Numbered from the stretch's first letter, positions 48,098-57,220 are shown. The stretch: 64,000 bases of DNA from Carboxylicivirga caseinilyticus (GCA_025499705.1 JAFMVE010000007.1:1-64000); one strand, 5' to 3'. Notes: a model not told the origin generated them from the letters alone. Numbers and translations: made by a program.

Positions 48098-50020
48098 CTA
48101 AATCTTTTTTAGTACTAATGTGGATCGGTACTGTTTTCTAAGTTTATTCACCATTTCATTCCAAGTATTCAAATCATCGCCAATCAGGTAAAAGAAATTA
48201 AACCTGATTGTATTGCTCATGATAACTTTATTATCCTGCTTCTCATAGGTAATATTAAAACTGCATAAATCAGAATTAAAATGAGAATCTTCAGGCACAT
48301 AACTTACTTCATAACCCTCAGGAATTTCAAAAGCTGAGATGTATTTCTCAGTACAATAAAAATCATTCTGGATAGGTCCATAAATATTGCTGGTATCAAT
48401 CACCATTTCCATATATGGTTTCTCCAAATGCAGATTCACATAAATTTCATCTTCGAAATGCTTGCAGTAATCCTGTAATTTAAATTCATAATCAATCTTG
48501 GCAGGTTTATCATGCTCAAATAGGTTATAAACCTTATAATCATCAACGTTGAATTTATTATTTCCTTTATTGAATAACCGGCTAAAACTTTTATCGTATT
48601 TATCAGCTTTAACACCATCCATAGCATAAGCCAACTCAACTTTATTAAAACCAGTATGAATTCTTTTGGCTTTTCCTTTTATAGTATCATTTTCAAGTGT
48701 AATATTCACTGAGTCTTTTATAACACTGTACTCTGCTGGTGAAACAGGCATTTCAACAATCTTATAATTTTTCTCATCCTGTTCAACCAATATTTGTTTA
48801 CCCTGTATATGATAAGGAACAATTCCATAATCGAGGTATTTAAAGGTGCCATCCATCACAATAACTGAATCACCTTTCTGATATCCTGCAATCATGTGAT
48901 TGTCAACCGAAGTTAATGGGGTTTCGGTATATTTGTATGGCAGATGACGTGTGCCCACCCAAACAAATTTCCCCTCTAAACCGGATAACAACAGCATTTT
49001 ACGAATTAAGCTTGACATACCTTTACAATCGCCAAAACGCTTTTTAAATACATCAACAGCTTTCATTGGTCTAAAACCGTCATAACCATCTTCGTAAGCA
49101 ATGTACTTAATGTTATTTTGAACCCAATAATATATCTGACGTGCCTTATCATCATCACTCAAACCTTTGGTCAGCTTTTCAACCAATTGTCTCAGCTCAT
49201 TTGATTCATCAGTATTGGCATCAACAATATATTGATGCATATAGCCGTACAAATCATCTACCGTTCCAAAATACTTTTCTTTCTTGCCATTGAGGTTCAC
49301 CTCTTTAATGTAGGCCATTATATGAGGACTAAATTGTCGTATTGAAAAATATTTACCACCGTAGTATTCGAAGCGATCAATTTTATTGACTTCCAGCTCA
49401 ATGTAATTATACTTTCCTTTCGAATATTCCTTTGTTATCAGATTAAAACCATCAGTATTGCGAAGAAAATAACCAACATCAATATCACGGTTTATTTTCA
49501 ATACCACCTTTGATTTTATTACCGGAATATATGACTGAAAATATGCACTGCGTAAAAAATGAGCATCGTTATATACAAATTTGTATTCAAGTGATGTAAG
49601 TGCTCCTTCCTTTAACGATGGAAATGAGAATTGTACCAGTTTTGAATCATCGTAAAACACACTACCGTCTGTATTGTGTGTTTCTTTGAAATTATCAACG
49701 GTTACTTTCTGATACTTATTACCATTGGGAACCATTGTGTAAGCATCCTTATCAACCAGCTGACAAAATGAACTGAAACTAATTAAATCGTTGGTAAACT
49801 CTTTTGAATACTCATTCAGGATTAACATTTCACGTTTCACAGTTTGAGTAACATTCAAACTATCATCAACAATATCAAATACAAATACTTCCTCTTTTTC
49901 AGTTATGACTGCATTATACTTCGAGTATTCTTTTTTTAACTTTTCAAAATCGTAGCTTTCTTTTGCATTGATGGCAACTGAAAGTACAATAACGATCATT
50001 AACAATAATCTCTTTCTCAT
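48098..50020 (-). CDS. DUF3857 / transglutaminase-like protein with intact catalytic triad
   Basis: 640 aa. The frame opens at a GTG (50026) that would overlap the previous stop; the ATG at 50020 (MRKRLLLMIVIVLSVAINA) gives a clean signal peptide. The N-terminal DUF3857 domain is at about 40-230 (YSKEFTNDLISFSSFCQLV; GALTSLEYKFVYNDAHF). The transglutaminase-like fold is at about 280-420: DKARQIYYWVQNNIKYI, RFGDCKGMSSLIRKML with the nucleophile Cys near 330, TSVDNHMIAGYQKGD with the His, and VIVMDGTFKYL with the Asp. It could act as a periplasmic transglutaminase or cysteine protease on an unknown substrate. It lies 5 bp after the TPR/MORN gene, so it is translationally coupled. Confidence 0.87.
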   Translation of the reverse strand: MRKRLLLMIVIVLSVAINAKESYDFEKLKKEYSKYNAVITEKEEVFVFDIVDDSLNVTQTVKREMLILNEYSKEFTNDLISFSSFCQLVDKDAYTMVPNGNKYQKVTVDNFKETHNTDGSVFYDDSKLVQFSFPSLKEGALTSLEYKFVYNDAHFLRSAYFQSYIPVIKSKVVLKINRDIDVGYFLRNTDGFNLITKEYSKGKYNYIELEVNKIDRFEYYGGKYFSIRQFSPHIMAYIKEVNLNGKKEKYFGTVDDLYGYMHQYIVDANTDESNELRQLVEKLTKGLSDDDKARQIYYWVQNNIKYIAYEDGYDGFRPMKAVDVFKKRFGDCKGMSSLIRKMLLLSGLEGKFVWVGTRHLPYKYTETPLTSVDNHMIAGYQKGDSVIVMDGTFKYLDYGIVPYHIQGKQILVEQDEKNYKIVEMPVSPAEYSVIKDSVNITLENDTIKGKAKRIHTGFNKVELAYAMDGVKADKYDKSFSRLFNKGNNKFNVDDYKVYNLFEHDKPAKIDYEFKLQDYCKHFEDEIYVNLHLEKPYMEMVIDTSNIYGPIQNDFYCTEKYISAFEIPEGYEVSYVPEDSHFNSDLCSFNITYEKQDNKVIMSNTIRFNFFYLIGDDLNTWNEMVNKLRKQYRSTLVLKKI

Positions 50021-50025
50021 GCTCA

Positions 50026-53000
50026 CTAGCTTTTCACCTCTGTAAATCGTCCATTTATATAGTTCACCTTCCTGGTCACTTTTCCAGAAGAGTTGTAAAA
50101 GGTCGTTATTCCATGTTCATTATCTGATTTCCAGTTTATAGTCTTTTTAAGCTTACCGGTTTCATAGTATTGCTGTTCTTCCCCTTCTCTTAGATCGGCA
50201 ATGCTGGTATATTTACTTTTCAATGTTCCATTACTGTAATACACTTCGGTAATTCCTTCGGACATTCCATCTTTCATTTCTTTTTTAAGCCGGAGCTGAC
50301 CTTTACTATCATACTTTATAAGTCTTCCATTCTGCAGGTAGTCTTTATAATCTGAAATGTAGCTCTTTTGACCATTATCATAGTATGCCTCAATGGTAAA
50401 GTCTCCTCCTTTTACATATATGGTATCACACAAAGCACCATGTTTTTTATATTGATATCCAATTAATTCATCTGCATCATAAATTAATTTGATCATTAGT
50501 TCGCCGTAATCATCATATTGATAGGAATCTCCTTGTAACTCGCCAATAAAGTATTCTTCTTTTTCTTTCAGTTGGCCATTTTCATGCCATGATGTACAGA
50601 TTGAATCTTTTTCGTCAGAATAATAATTACATATCATTTCCTTTGCACCATTTTCGTGGTAATAATCCCAAATCCCTGTCTGCTCACCATTCAGATATTT
50701 TCCTTTAGCTGCCGGTTTACCATTTTCGTAATAACGAACATAGTCACCTTCTGCAACACCAATTTCCATCATTCTTTTTGAAAGGACATTTCCACTAGGA
50801 TAAAACCATGAAAGTGGTCCATTAAACATACCTGCCAATGTGTTTATCTCACAATTCTTAGACTTTCCATCGTCTCCCCAAAGATTGACAACAGACTCCT
50901 TAGCAAGATCTGTATAAGAAATAGTATCTCCATTTTCATTCAATTGTAAATAATCTAGAACCTTTCCCTGGAATAGCTTTCTCTTTTCAGTAAGTTTACC
51001 ATTTACACCATATGAATAATCATATCCTACCGATTCTCCATTCAGATAATAGGTAAGACCTTCTAACTCTCCTTTAGAATTATATTTAAACCAGTTATCG
51101 TCGGTATTATTATTTTTATAATAACCTTCTGTTTTCACTTGTCCGTTTTTCTCATAAGCAGTGTATTTACCTTCCAGTTGTCCGTTAACATATGGAGTAA
51201 CCACACTTATCTTACCATTTGGATAATACCTGATCATATCTCCATTCAACTGATCATCTACATATTCATATTCACTTTGGAGTTGCCCATTTCTATAAAA
51301 CACTTTCCACTTACCAACTGATTTTCCTTTATTCAACTGGCCTTCGGTTAGTTTTCTACCGTTTATGTCGTAGGTAACAAAGCTAAAGGTTCCCTCATCA
51401 TCTCCCGAAACAGCATACCTTTCACCATTGCGATTAATGGATGCTACCTTTACAATAACACCATTTTTATAGATTTCTTCGAGATATAACTCACCATTTC
51501 GATTGTAAAATGCCAGCTGCCCTTCTATTTCACCGTCAGAATTAAAGTTACGTATTGATTCAATTATACCATTATGATAGAAGACCTTATACACTCCATT
51601 TAATTTACCATCCACATAATTGGCCTTTGAATTGAGATTACCATTCCTAAAATAAAAGCTCCACGGACCATCCTGATTGCCATCTTTGTACATTCCGGTT
51701 GCATAAAGCTGACCATTCATAAAATATTCACGCGATAATCCATCCAGCTTTCCATCTTTGTAATATTCAACCAACGATGTATCGCCTGTACTGAAAAAGC
51801 GATAATAAGGTCCGTCTAATTCACCTTCTTTATAATTAAATTTATCTCTAACCTTACCGTTAATGTGATAACTTACTCCTTTGCCATTTCGAACACTGTT
51901 GGTAAACTCCACCTCGTCACTTTTCATTCCGAAATAATTATACCAGGTTACCAAACCATTTACTTCCCCGTCTTTATAAGGAATCTCTACGCTTTTATTT
52001 CCATTATCGAAATAACCTATGTAATAACCGTTCAACTTACCTTCAACATATGTTTCAGTCGACTCCAAATCTCCTTTAGCAGAGAAATATCTCCACGGCC
52101 CCACCTTTTCTCCTTTTTCAAAACTGCCCTTGGCCTGGAACATTCCATTCGAATAAAAGTACTCCCAAGGACCTGTTTCTTCATTCTGATCATTTACATC
52201 ACCTATGGAATAAATCTTTCCATTGTCGAAATAAGCAAAATCATATGGTTTATCTTCCCCATCAAGATTTGCCTGTCGTTTTTGCTTTATATATGATAAC
52301 TGAGATCCGGTTGAATAAAAAGCCTTCAGATCCTTCTCGTTTTTTGAGAAATATTTCTGTACTGATTCTGCATTAGTAGAAAGCAACAGAGTATTCAACA
52401 ATGGCACCAAATGTCCACCTTGCTTGATCGATTGAAAGAAAGGATAATACATCTTTACCCAGAAATCATCCTGCATTTGATCTAAGGGAAGTACATCAAA
52501 TACCATTTGAGTTTGCTTAACCAGATTGGCATTAAAATCGATTATTGAAGGATATCGATTGGTTAATACAATCTTCGCCTTGATATAATGATCAACTTCT
52601 TCGAATAATGAATTATCTATTATTGGCTCGATAAACTGCCCCATGGTAGTATCAAGGTAGTTTCCTGAAAAATTCTCAAGATAAACCAGCATTGCATTGC
52701 TTCGCTGACTATTGGGTTCGAGCGCTAAAAAAGTCTCCAGTGATAACAAAGCACGGGTGTACATCTTTTGTCGTGCAGCCATAATAGCCAGCATTCGATG
52801 ACTTGAAGCATGATATGGATTGCCAGTGGCTGACTCCTGAAAACAGGCTAAAGCATCATTATAATTTTCCAATCGGTAGTAGGTAATTCCAAGATTAAAA
52901 TACAACAATGGTTCAAAAGGAAACTTTTCAATGGCTTGTTTATACACAGCTATTGCCATATCTGTATCACCTATATTATCGTAAGCAGTTCCTTTGGTTC

Positions 53001-53289
53001 GCATCAGGTGCATAACATTATCACCTTTCAGCTTTAATCCCTGATCAGCTATCATAATGGCACTGTCATTCTCACCTTTTTGCATGTATGTCATGGCCAG
53101 TTCGGCGAGCATCCATTGGTAATTCGAGTCGTTTTCATGAATGGTTCTGAACTGACTGATCGCCAGGTCATACTTTCCTTCGTCATAGGATTTCATGGCT
53201 TCTTCCATTACTTGCTGCGAAGGAATCTGTTGAGAGAATGCTACTGAAACAAAAGTAAAGAATACAAGAACAAAAAATAATTTAGGCAT
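50026..53289 (-). CDS. TPR plus MORN-type (YwqK-like) repeat envelope protein
   Basis: 1087 aa with a signal peptide (MPKLFFVLVFFTFVSVAFSQ). Residues about 25-200 contain four to five TPRs (AMKSYDEGKYDLAISQFRTI; AIAVYKQAIEKFPFEPLLYFNLGITYYRL). From about 365 to the end, roughly 25-30 repeats of about 23 residues follow the pattern 'G.W..Y..NG.....Y..G...G' (e.g. GPWSFYFRNGNLNSKANYVD; GKWKVFYRNGQLQSEYEYVD). This is the MORN_2/YwqK repeat, which makes a long beta-hairpin solenoid. No enzyme motif is visible. It is the promoter-proximal gene of an operon with the two DUF3857 proteins, so it may be a scaffold for the transglutaminase-like enzyme (inference). Confidence 0.88.
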   Translation of the reverse strand: MPKLFFVLVFFTFVSVAFSQQIPSQQVMEEAMKSYDEGKYDLAISQFRTIHENDSNYQWMLAELAMTYMQKGENDSAIMIADQGLKLKGDNVMHLMRTKGTAYDNIGDTDMAIAVYKQAIEKFPFEPLLYFNLGITYYRLENYNDALACFQESATGNPYHASSHRMLAIMAARQKMYTRALLSLETFLALEPNSQRSNAMLVYLENFSGNYLDTTMGQFIEPIIDNSLFEEVDHYIKAKIVLTNRYPSIIDFNANLVKQTQMVFDVLPLDQMQDDFWVKMYYPFFQSIKQGGHLVPLLNTLLLSTNAESVQKYFSKNEKDLKAFYSTGSQLSYIKQKRQANLDGEDKPYDFAYFDNGKIYSIGDVNDQNEETGPWEYFYSNGMFQAKGSFEKGEKVGPWRYFSAKGDLESTETYVEGKLNGYYIGYFDNGNKSVEIPYKDGEVNGLVTWYNYFGMKSDEVEFTNSVRNGKGVSYHINGKVRDKFNYKEGELDGPYYRFFSTGDTSLVEYYKDGKLDGLSREYFMNGQLYATGMYKDGNQDGPWSFYFRNGNLNSKANYVDGKLNGVYKVFYHNGIIESIRNFNSDGEIEGQLAFYNRNGELYLEEIYKNGVIVKVASINRNGERYAVSGDDEGTFSFVTYDINGRKLTEGQLNKGKSVGKWKVFYRNGQLQSEYEYVDDQLNGDMIRYYPNGKISVVTPYVNGQLEGKYTAYEKNGQVKTEGYYKNNNTDDNWFKYNSKGELEGLTYYLNGESVGYDYSYGVNGKLTEKRKLFQGKVLDYLQLNENGDTISYTDLAKESVVNLWGDDGKSKNCEINTLAGMFNGPLSWFYPSGNVLSKRMMEIGVAEGDYVRYYENGKPAAKGKYLNGEQTGIWDYYHENGAKEMICNYYSDEKDSICTSWHENGQLKEKEEYFIGELQGDSYQYDDYGELMIKLIYDADELIGYQYKKHGALCDTIYVKGGDFTIEAYYDNGQKSYISDYKDYLQNGRLIKYDSKGQLRLKKEMKDGMSEGITEVYYSNGTLKSKYTSIADLREGEEQQYYETGKLKKTINWKSDNEHGITTFYNSSGKVTRKVNYINGRFTEVKS

Positions 53290-53594
53290 AATAAATGCGT
53301 GTTTCTGTTATTAGTAATTACTAATCGCAACAACAAGAGATACAAATAAGAATCTACCTTCCACAGAAACAAATAATGTTACTTTACTTACCCTTACAAA
53401 TATTTGACAAATTGTTATCGCAACATGTCGCTAATGCAAGTTGAAAATACATTAATTTAGTTAAATTAAAAATCACTTAGCTTATTTAGAAGAATTAAAA
53501 AGACGCTAAATGATGTACAAAATCATACCAAATATTATCACTTAGTAATTACTGTTTTATTAATATTTTGAATATGATGCAGAATATGAGTTAG
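53290..53594. other. intergenic region upstream of the TPR/MORN operon
   Basis: 305 bp, AT-rich, with no gene, RNA or strong hairpin recognised. It should hold the operon promoter, but no convincing TTTG/TAnnTTTG pair could be picked by eye. It also follows the acyltransferase gene's stop codon. Confidence 0.4.
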
Positions 53595-54479
53595 CTATAA
53601 TTCGCCTTCTCTCTTTTTTAATTTCCATCTACGATGGCTCCACAACCAAAACTGAGGTGCATATCTGATATTTTCTTCCAAAGCACGGGCAAATTCTTTG
53701 ATTCCTCCATTATCCTTTATCCCATCCTCACTATTCGTAAGCTTAATAAAAGTTACTTCGTAATAGCCTCTTTTAACAACCTTAATAAATGGAAATAACA
53801 AGACTTGTCCTGTTTTGGAAGCCATCACTTCAGCCCCTTTCAAAAATGCGGTTTCTTTACCTAAAAACTGAACCCAACTTCTTGATGCTTTATAATAAGG
53901 ACATTGGTCTCCAATAATCAGATTAAATGATACAATACCATCTCTTTTATATTGTAATATAGTTTTGTATCCATATTTAGATTCAACACATTTAACTCCA
54001 AAACGGCTTCGCATTCTCAATATCAATTCATCAAAAAATTGACTGGTTTGCTCCTGATACAAGGCTGTAAAACTATAAGGGCGCACTAACGGAAGACTAC
54101 CAAACCACTCCCAATTACCATAATGAGCCGCATAAATAATTGCACTTTCATTATTTTGTTTTAACTCATCCAAGAGTTCTGGATTCGTTATTTTAAAACG
54201 TTTAATAAGTTGCTTGGGCGATATTGTTAGAGCCTTTAAAGACTCAAATACTAAATCGCAAAAATACTTATAGAAACCCTTTACGATTTGTTTTATCTCT
54301 TTCTCATCCTTTTCCGGGAAGACACTAGTTAGGTTACTTAAGATTATTTTCTTTCGGTATCTAATTACATAACATAAAATAAATGCACAAGCATCCGAAA
54401 TCAAATAGAATATCCATAAAGGTATGTATGATAAAGAATATAATAATATCTCTAATAGAAAATTAAGAAACTTCTTCAT
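53595..54479 (-). CDS. lipid A biosynthesis (KDO)-type acyltransferase (LpxL/HtrB family)
   Basis: About 294 aa from the ATG at 54479 (MKKFLNFLLEILLYSLSYIP); the frame extends to a TTG at 54536, which is less likely. An N-terminal membrane segment anchors it to the inner membrane. The catalytic HX4E motif is seen in IIYAAHYGNWEWFGSLP, followed by YSFTALYQEQTSQFFDEL and FNLIIGDQCPYYKASRSWVQFLGKETAF, which fit the family pattern for late acyltransferases that add secondary acyl chains to lipid A. The C-terminus APQFWLWSHRRWK is the typical LpxL/HtrB ending. A single-copy gene of this sort is normal in Bacteroidota. No neighbour is functionally linked. Confidence 0.92.
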   Translation of the reverse strand: MKKFLNFLLEILLYSLSYIPLWIFYLISDACAFILCYVIRYRKKIILSNLTSVFPEKDEKEIKQIVKGFYKYFCDLVFESLKALTISPKQLIKRFKITNPELLDELKQNNESAIIYAAHYGNWEWFGSLPLVRPYSFTALYQEQTSQFFDELILRMRSRFGVKCVESKYGYKTILQYKRDGIVSFNLIIGDQCPYYKASRSWVQFLGKETAFLKGAEVMASKTGQVLLFPFIKVVKRGYYEVTFIKLTNSEDGIKDNGGIKEFARALEENIRYAPQFWLWSHRRWKLKKREGEL

Positions 54480-54614
54480 TGTTTTTTCATTGAATAAAGC
54501 GCCGGATAAAATTATACTTATTAAATTCTCTATCAAAAAATCTAACCATGATTTAGTTTACTCCTAACAAAAAGACAAAAACAATGACCTATACATCAAT
54601 CACTTCCGCATCAA

Positions 54615-54652
54615 TAAAAAAAATAGCCGACAGAACATCTCCTGTCGGCTAT
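54615..54652 (-). terminator. terminator downstream of the truncated tkt copy
   Basis: Perfect 11-bp arms (54623-54633 and 54642-54652, atagccgacag type) followed on the minus strand by seven T. Its sequence is unrelated to the terminator behind the intact tkt, although the gene ends before it are 97% identical. Confidence 0.9.
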
Positions 54653-54655
54653 CAT

Positions 54656-55085
54656 AACATGTTTATCTAAATTAACCCAATAACGTCTTAACGTTTTTGT
54701 ATACAGCATCAGCTGTAAAACCAAATTTCTCATCCAACACTGTGTAAGGTGCTGAATAACCAAAATGATCCAAACCAGCAACAAAACCGTCGGCACCAAC
54801 TAACCCTTCTAAGGTTACAGGTAAACCGGCAGTTAAACCGAATTTAGCAACTCCGGCAGGCAATACTGATTGACGGTATTCTTTTGGCTGAGATGTAAAT
54901 AATCCATCAGAAGGAACTGATACTATACGTACCTTAACACCGTCAGCTTTTAATTTTACCGAACCTTCAACCAAAGTAGCCACCTCAGAACCACTAGCCA
55001 ACAAAATTACATCAGGAGTACCTTCGCAATCGTCAACAATATAAGCTCCTTTTGCAGCTTGTAGAGCTTCTTCGTAACGGTTACC
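54656..55085 (-). repeat. 430-bp direct duplicate of the tkt 3' end (copy A)
   Basis: Aligns without gaps to 57299-57728 at a constant offset of 2643, with 14 mismatches that I counted (about 97% identity). Homology begins 16 bp outside the stop codon and ends at GGTAACC inside the gene. Weaker similarity (GCxTCGGG) a little further, up to about 55118, may mean the original copy extended slightly more with a 21-bp indel. Confidence 0.93.
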
Positions 55086-55124
55086 TCCTAGAGCGTAATT
55101 ACGTCCCGAGGCAACTAAACATTA
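54672..55124 (-). pseudogene. tkt: truncated transketolase, C-terminal 136-residue remnant
   Basis: This is the C-terminal domain only of transketolase, from GNRYEEALQ to KNVKTLLG, with an in-frame stop (55122-55124) upstream and the whole TPP-binding two thirds missing. In the shared part the protein differs from the intact Tkt at only two residues (Asp/Glu and Pro/Ser) although 14 bases differ, so most changes are silent. That pattern means the copy diverged while it was still part of a working gene, rather than decaying after duplication. An ORF of 110 residues remains (54672-55004), but it could not act as a transketolase. Confidence 0.88.
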
Positions 55125-55232
55125 ATTACATTTATAGTGCAAGTAAAACTAGTTTCCTATCTGAAGCAGATAATTAACAATCAGTGCAAATACTAAATAT
55201 TTAAACCATGCAAATTATGCGTGTTTTCTTAA

Positions 55233-55277
55233 AATCTTTGGCTTGTTGATTTTAATTAGGCAGCCACGCGAAAGATT
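55233..55277. repeat. imperfect inverted repeat in the island's left non-coding end
   Basis: aatctttggc (55233-55242) faces gcc-acgcg-aaagatt (55263-55277): seven plus three pairs with a 5-base bulge. It lies in the 285 bp between the tkt remnant and the antitoxin gene. It might be a remnant recombination site or just an RNA structure; nothing else was recognised in this segment. Confidence 0.25.
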
Positions 55278-55408
55278 CACAAGATAGCATTAGGGTTACC
55301 AGTTGAAAAATTTGGATACTCCTAAAAACTGGAATATCACCTCCTTTTACAGGAAACTAAAACTAAATATAAATCGTTAACTTTGTAACAGATACAAAAT
55401 TGATTGCT

Positions 55409-55645
55409 ATGAATCTTCAAGCTAAGAAACTGGAGTTAGTCCAGATGATATTAAATACGGATCAACCGAAATTATTGGAAAAGGTGAGCCGATTGCTTAA
55501 GCACCATAAAGAAACTGATTGGTGGGATGAACTGCCTTTGTCCGTTCAGCAAGCTATTGAAGCAGGTATTGAAGAAGCCGACCGAGGAGAAGTGACGCTT
55601 CATGAAGATGTTATGAAAGAGGCTCGACAAAAATACGGCTTGTAA
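55409..55645 (+). CDS. antitoxin component of a ParE/RelE-type module
   Basis: 78 aa from the ATG at 55409 (MNLQAKKLELVQMILNTDQP); the frame opens at a TTG nine bases earlier. A helical N-terminus (KLLEKVSRLLKHH) is followed by DWWDELPLSVQQAIEAGIEEADRGEVTLHEDVM and a basic tail ARQKYGL. This is the arrangement seen in the small 'addiction module' antitoxins paired with ParE-like toxins in Bacteroidota. It would bind and neutralise the toxin and repress the operon. It lies 1 bp before the toxin start, so the two are co-translated. Confidence 0.82.
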   Translation: MNLQAKKLELVQMILNTDQPKLLEKVSRLLKHHKETDWWDELPLSVQQAIEAGIEEADRGEVTLHEDVMKEARQKYGL

Positions 55646-55646
55646 G

Positions 55647-55943
55647 ATGAAGATAACCTGGTCTGCACAAGCAAAGCTGGATTATTACAAAGTGTTGGAT
55701 TATCTGCATGAAAACTGGAGTATTAATGAAGTTAAAAGCTTCATTGATAAAACAGAAGAAGTACTTAATGTTATTAAAAAACATCCTCAATCATTTACTG
55801 AAACATCACGCGTAAAGAATGTTCGAAAAGGTCTTGTAACAAAACACAACTATTTGTTTTATAAGGTTATGCTAAAAAAGAAGGAGATTATCTTGTTGAC
55901 CTTCTGGGATACTCGACAGGACCACCAGAAACTTAAATACTAA
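55647..55943 (+). CDS. ParE/RelE-superfamily toxin
   Basis: 98 aa. MKITWSAQAKLDYYKVLDYLHENWS is the typical ParE N-terminus (a 'W...A..dL..i..Y' helix). It is followed by SFIDKTEEVLNVIKKHPQSF, VRKGLVTKHNYLFYKV and ILLTFWDTRQDHQKL, the closing 'ii...i...Rqdp..l' strand with the conserved Arg-Gln. ParE toxins inhibit gyrase and RelE toxins cleave mRNA on the ribosome; sequence alone does not separate them here. The gene sits in an accessory island inside the tkt duplication and is oriented opposite to the flanking genes. Confidence 0.88.
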   Translation: MKITWSAQAKLDYYKVLDYLHENWSINEVKSFIDKTEEVLNVIKKHPQSFTETSRVKNVRKGLVTKHNYLFYKVMLKKKEIILLTFWDTRQDHQKLKY

Positions 55944-55988
55944 TTCAACGCTCGGCGTAATTTGTAATTAAGTTAAACTTATTAAGTA

Positions 55989-56078
55989 GTTTGCAACTAC
56001 CAATGCTCAGGTTCATCTCATAATGTATCTTATTCACAGACTACTAAATAGATCAAAGGGTCAAAAACTTCGCTAATA
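55989..56078 (+). repeat. cassette-like intergenic repeat, copy 1
   Basis: The non-coding stretch between the toxin and lipoprotein genes carries a hairpin with loop TGC (gtagtt TGC aactac, 55986-56000). Then comes cacagactactaaatagatc (from 56035) with tcaaaaacttcg shortly after. The same order of elements appears after the lipoprotein gene (copy 2). Stem bases differ between copies but still pair. Confidence 0.5.
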
Positions 56079-56116
56079 TATTCGACCAAAATCAAAAGAA
56101 TTCAAAGATAATAAAC

Positions 56117-57076
56117 ATGAAACTAGCCTTTTTTTACGTCTTATTAATAGGTACAATTTCCTTTTCCTGCACAGAAAAAGGAAAGCCTCTGCATGAATAT
56201 GATAGTAATGGAGTTTTAATTAAAAGCACTTACTTTAAAGATTCTCGCCCTTCAAAAATTATTAAATTCCATAATGACACTATTGTAGAAGTTATATATC
56301 TGGACAAAGAAAATAAAAAGCATGGCATCTGTTATAAAAAGAATCTAGGTGAAGATTATTATTCGGAAACGAATTATATACACGGCCAAAAACATGGAAA
56401 CGTTTATGTTATGTTTGATGATGGAAGTCGTATAGTTCAGCCCTTTAATCATGGAGAAGTACATGGTATTGAATATTTTTACAATTCCTCAGGCAATATA
56501 GACTCAGAAATTTTTTGGATAATGGGTAAACCACTAATTGAAAAGGATATAACTTATCTTTCTAAAGGTGACAAGATATATTGCACTGCTTTTGAGAATA
56601 GAAAAGCAATGCAACAAATTGAAATTGTGATCGACCAAAATAAAACAATGGAGTTTTATAACTTGCTAGAACTTAACGACAGTGGGCATATTACGAAAAA
56701 AGTTCCTATTGGCAATTTAGATATTGTAGATGATACAATAGATACTACTAGTATCCATAATGCATATCACTATGTTGACATGCCTGATACAATTTATTTT
56801 GGAGACACTTTGATTGCTAAAATTAAAATACCAATTCCAAATATAAATGGGTGTATTATGAAGTTGAAAGTTGGAAAGTTAAAAAATGACTTAAGTCTTG
56901 AGGCTGGTTATATTGAATACACTTTTGAAAAAAACAGTTTGGAAGTCGAATTGCCTATTGACAACTATGAAGTTGGTTATAATTTAATTACGGGATATGT
57001 ACAATTGGTGAAAGATGATGTATTAATAATGACGAATTTATTATTTGAAGATGTTATTGTACTTCCTGCCAAATAG
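56117..57076 (+). CDS. lipoprotein with N-terminal YwqK/MORN-like repeats, unknown function
   Basis: 319 aa with a lipoprotein signal (LIGTISFSC). Residues about 25-140 contain five or so short repeats of the 'Y...G.....Y' kind (LHEYDSNGVLIKSTYFKD; KKHGICYKKN; HGQKHGNVYVMFDD; HGEVHGIEYFYNSSGNIDSE), like the large protein at 50026-53289 but much shorter. The rest (about 150-319) is beta-rich with no recognised family (IYFGDTLIAKIKIPI; SLEVELPIDNYEVGYNLITGYV). Its flanking sequences are related to each other, so gene plus flanks looks like one mobile unit. The role is unknown, and I would not link it functionally to the toxin. Confidence 0.7.
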   Translation: MKLAFFYVLLIGTISFSCTEKGKPLHEYDSNGVLIKSTYFKDSRPSKIIKFHNDTIVEVIYLDKENKKHGICYKKNLGEDYYSETNYIHGQKHGNVYVMFDDGSRIVQPFNHGEVHGIEYFYNSSGNIDSEIFWIMGKPLIEKDITYLSKGDKIYCTAFENRKAMQQIEIVIDQNKTMEFYNLLELNDSGHITKKVPIGNLDIVDDTIDTTSIHNAYHYVDMPDTIYFGDTLIAKIKIPIPNINGCIMKLKVGKLKNDLSLEAGYIEYTFEKNSLEVELPIDNYEVGYNLITGYVQLVKDDVLIMTNLLFEDVIVLPAK

Positions 57077-57106
57077 ATTGTAACATACGGTCCTTAACCC
57101 GCCCAA

Positions 57107-57220
57107 GTTTGCAACTTCGTCTGTTAAATAAGCAGTTGATAACTAATAATGCACAAGTATGCGTATAAGTTATAGTAGTCACACACTACTAAACATATCA
57201 AACGTAGTCAAAGACTTCGT
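57107..57220 (+). repeat. cassette-like intergenic repeat, copy 2
   Basis: Contains aagtt TGC aactt (57105-57117), then cacacactactaaacatatc (from 57180) and gtcaaagacttcg. These match copy 1 in order, with about 30 of 38 bases shared in the second block, but the spacing between the blocks differs (73 versus 46 bases). An outer pairing taac.atacg / cgtat.aagtta also brackets the unit (57081-57172). Confidence 0.5.

Noticed and set aside
50020-50026. Overlap of the transglutaminase-like gene with the MORN gene via a GTG start
   Set aside because: The ATG at 50020 gives a better signal peptide; the genes are simply 5 bp apart.
54672-55004. 110-aa open frame as a separate functional gene
   Set aside because: It is only the C-terminal domain of transketolase, with an upstream in-frame stop, so I treat it as a remnant.
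55986-57220. True integron attC sites
   Set aside because: The repeats do not show clear RYYYAAC/GTTRRRY core sites and no integron integrase is present. Kept only as 'cassette-like'.
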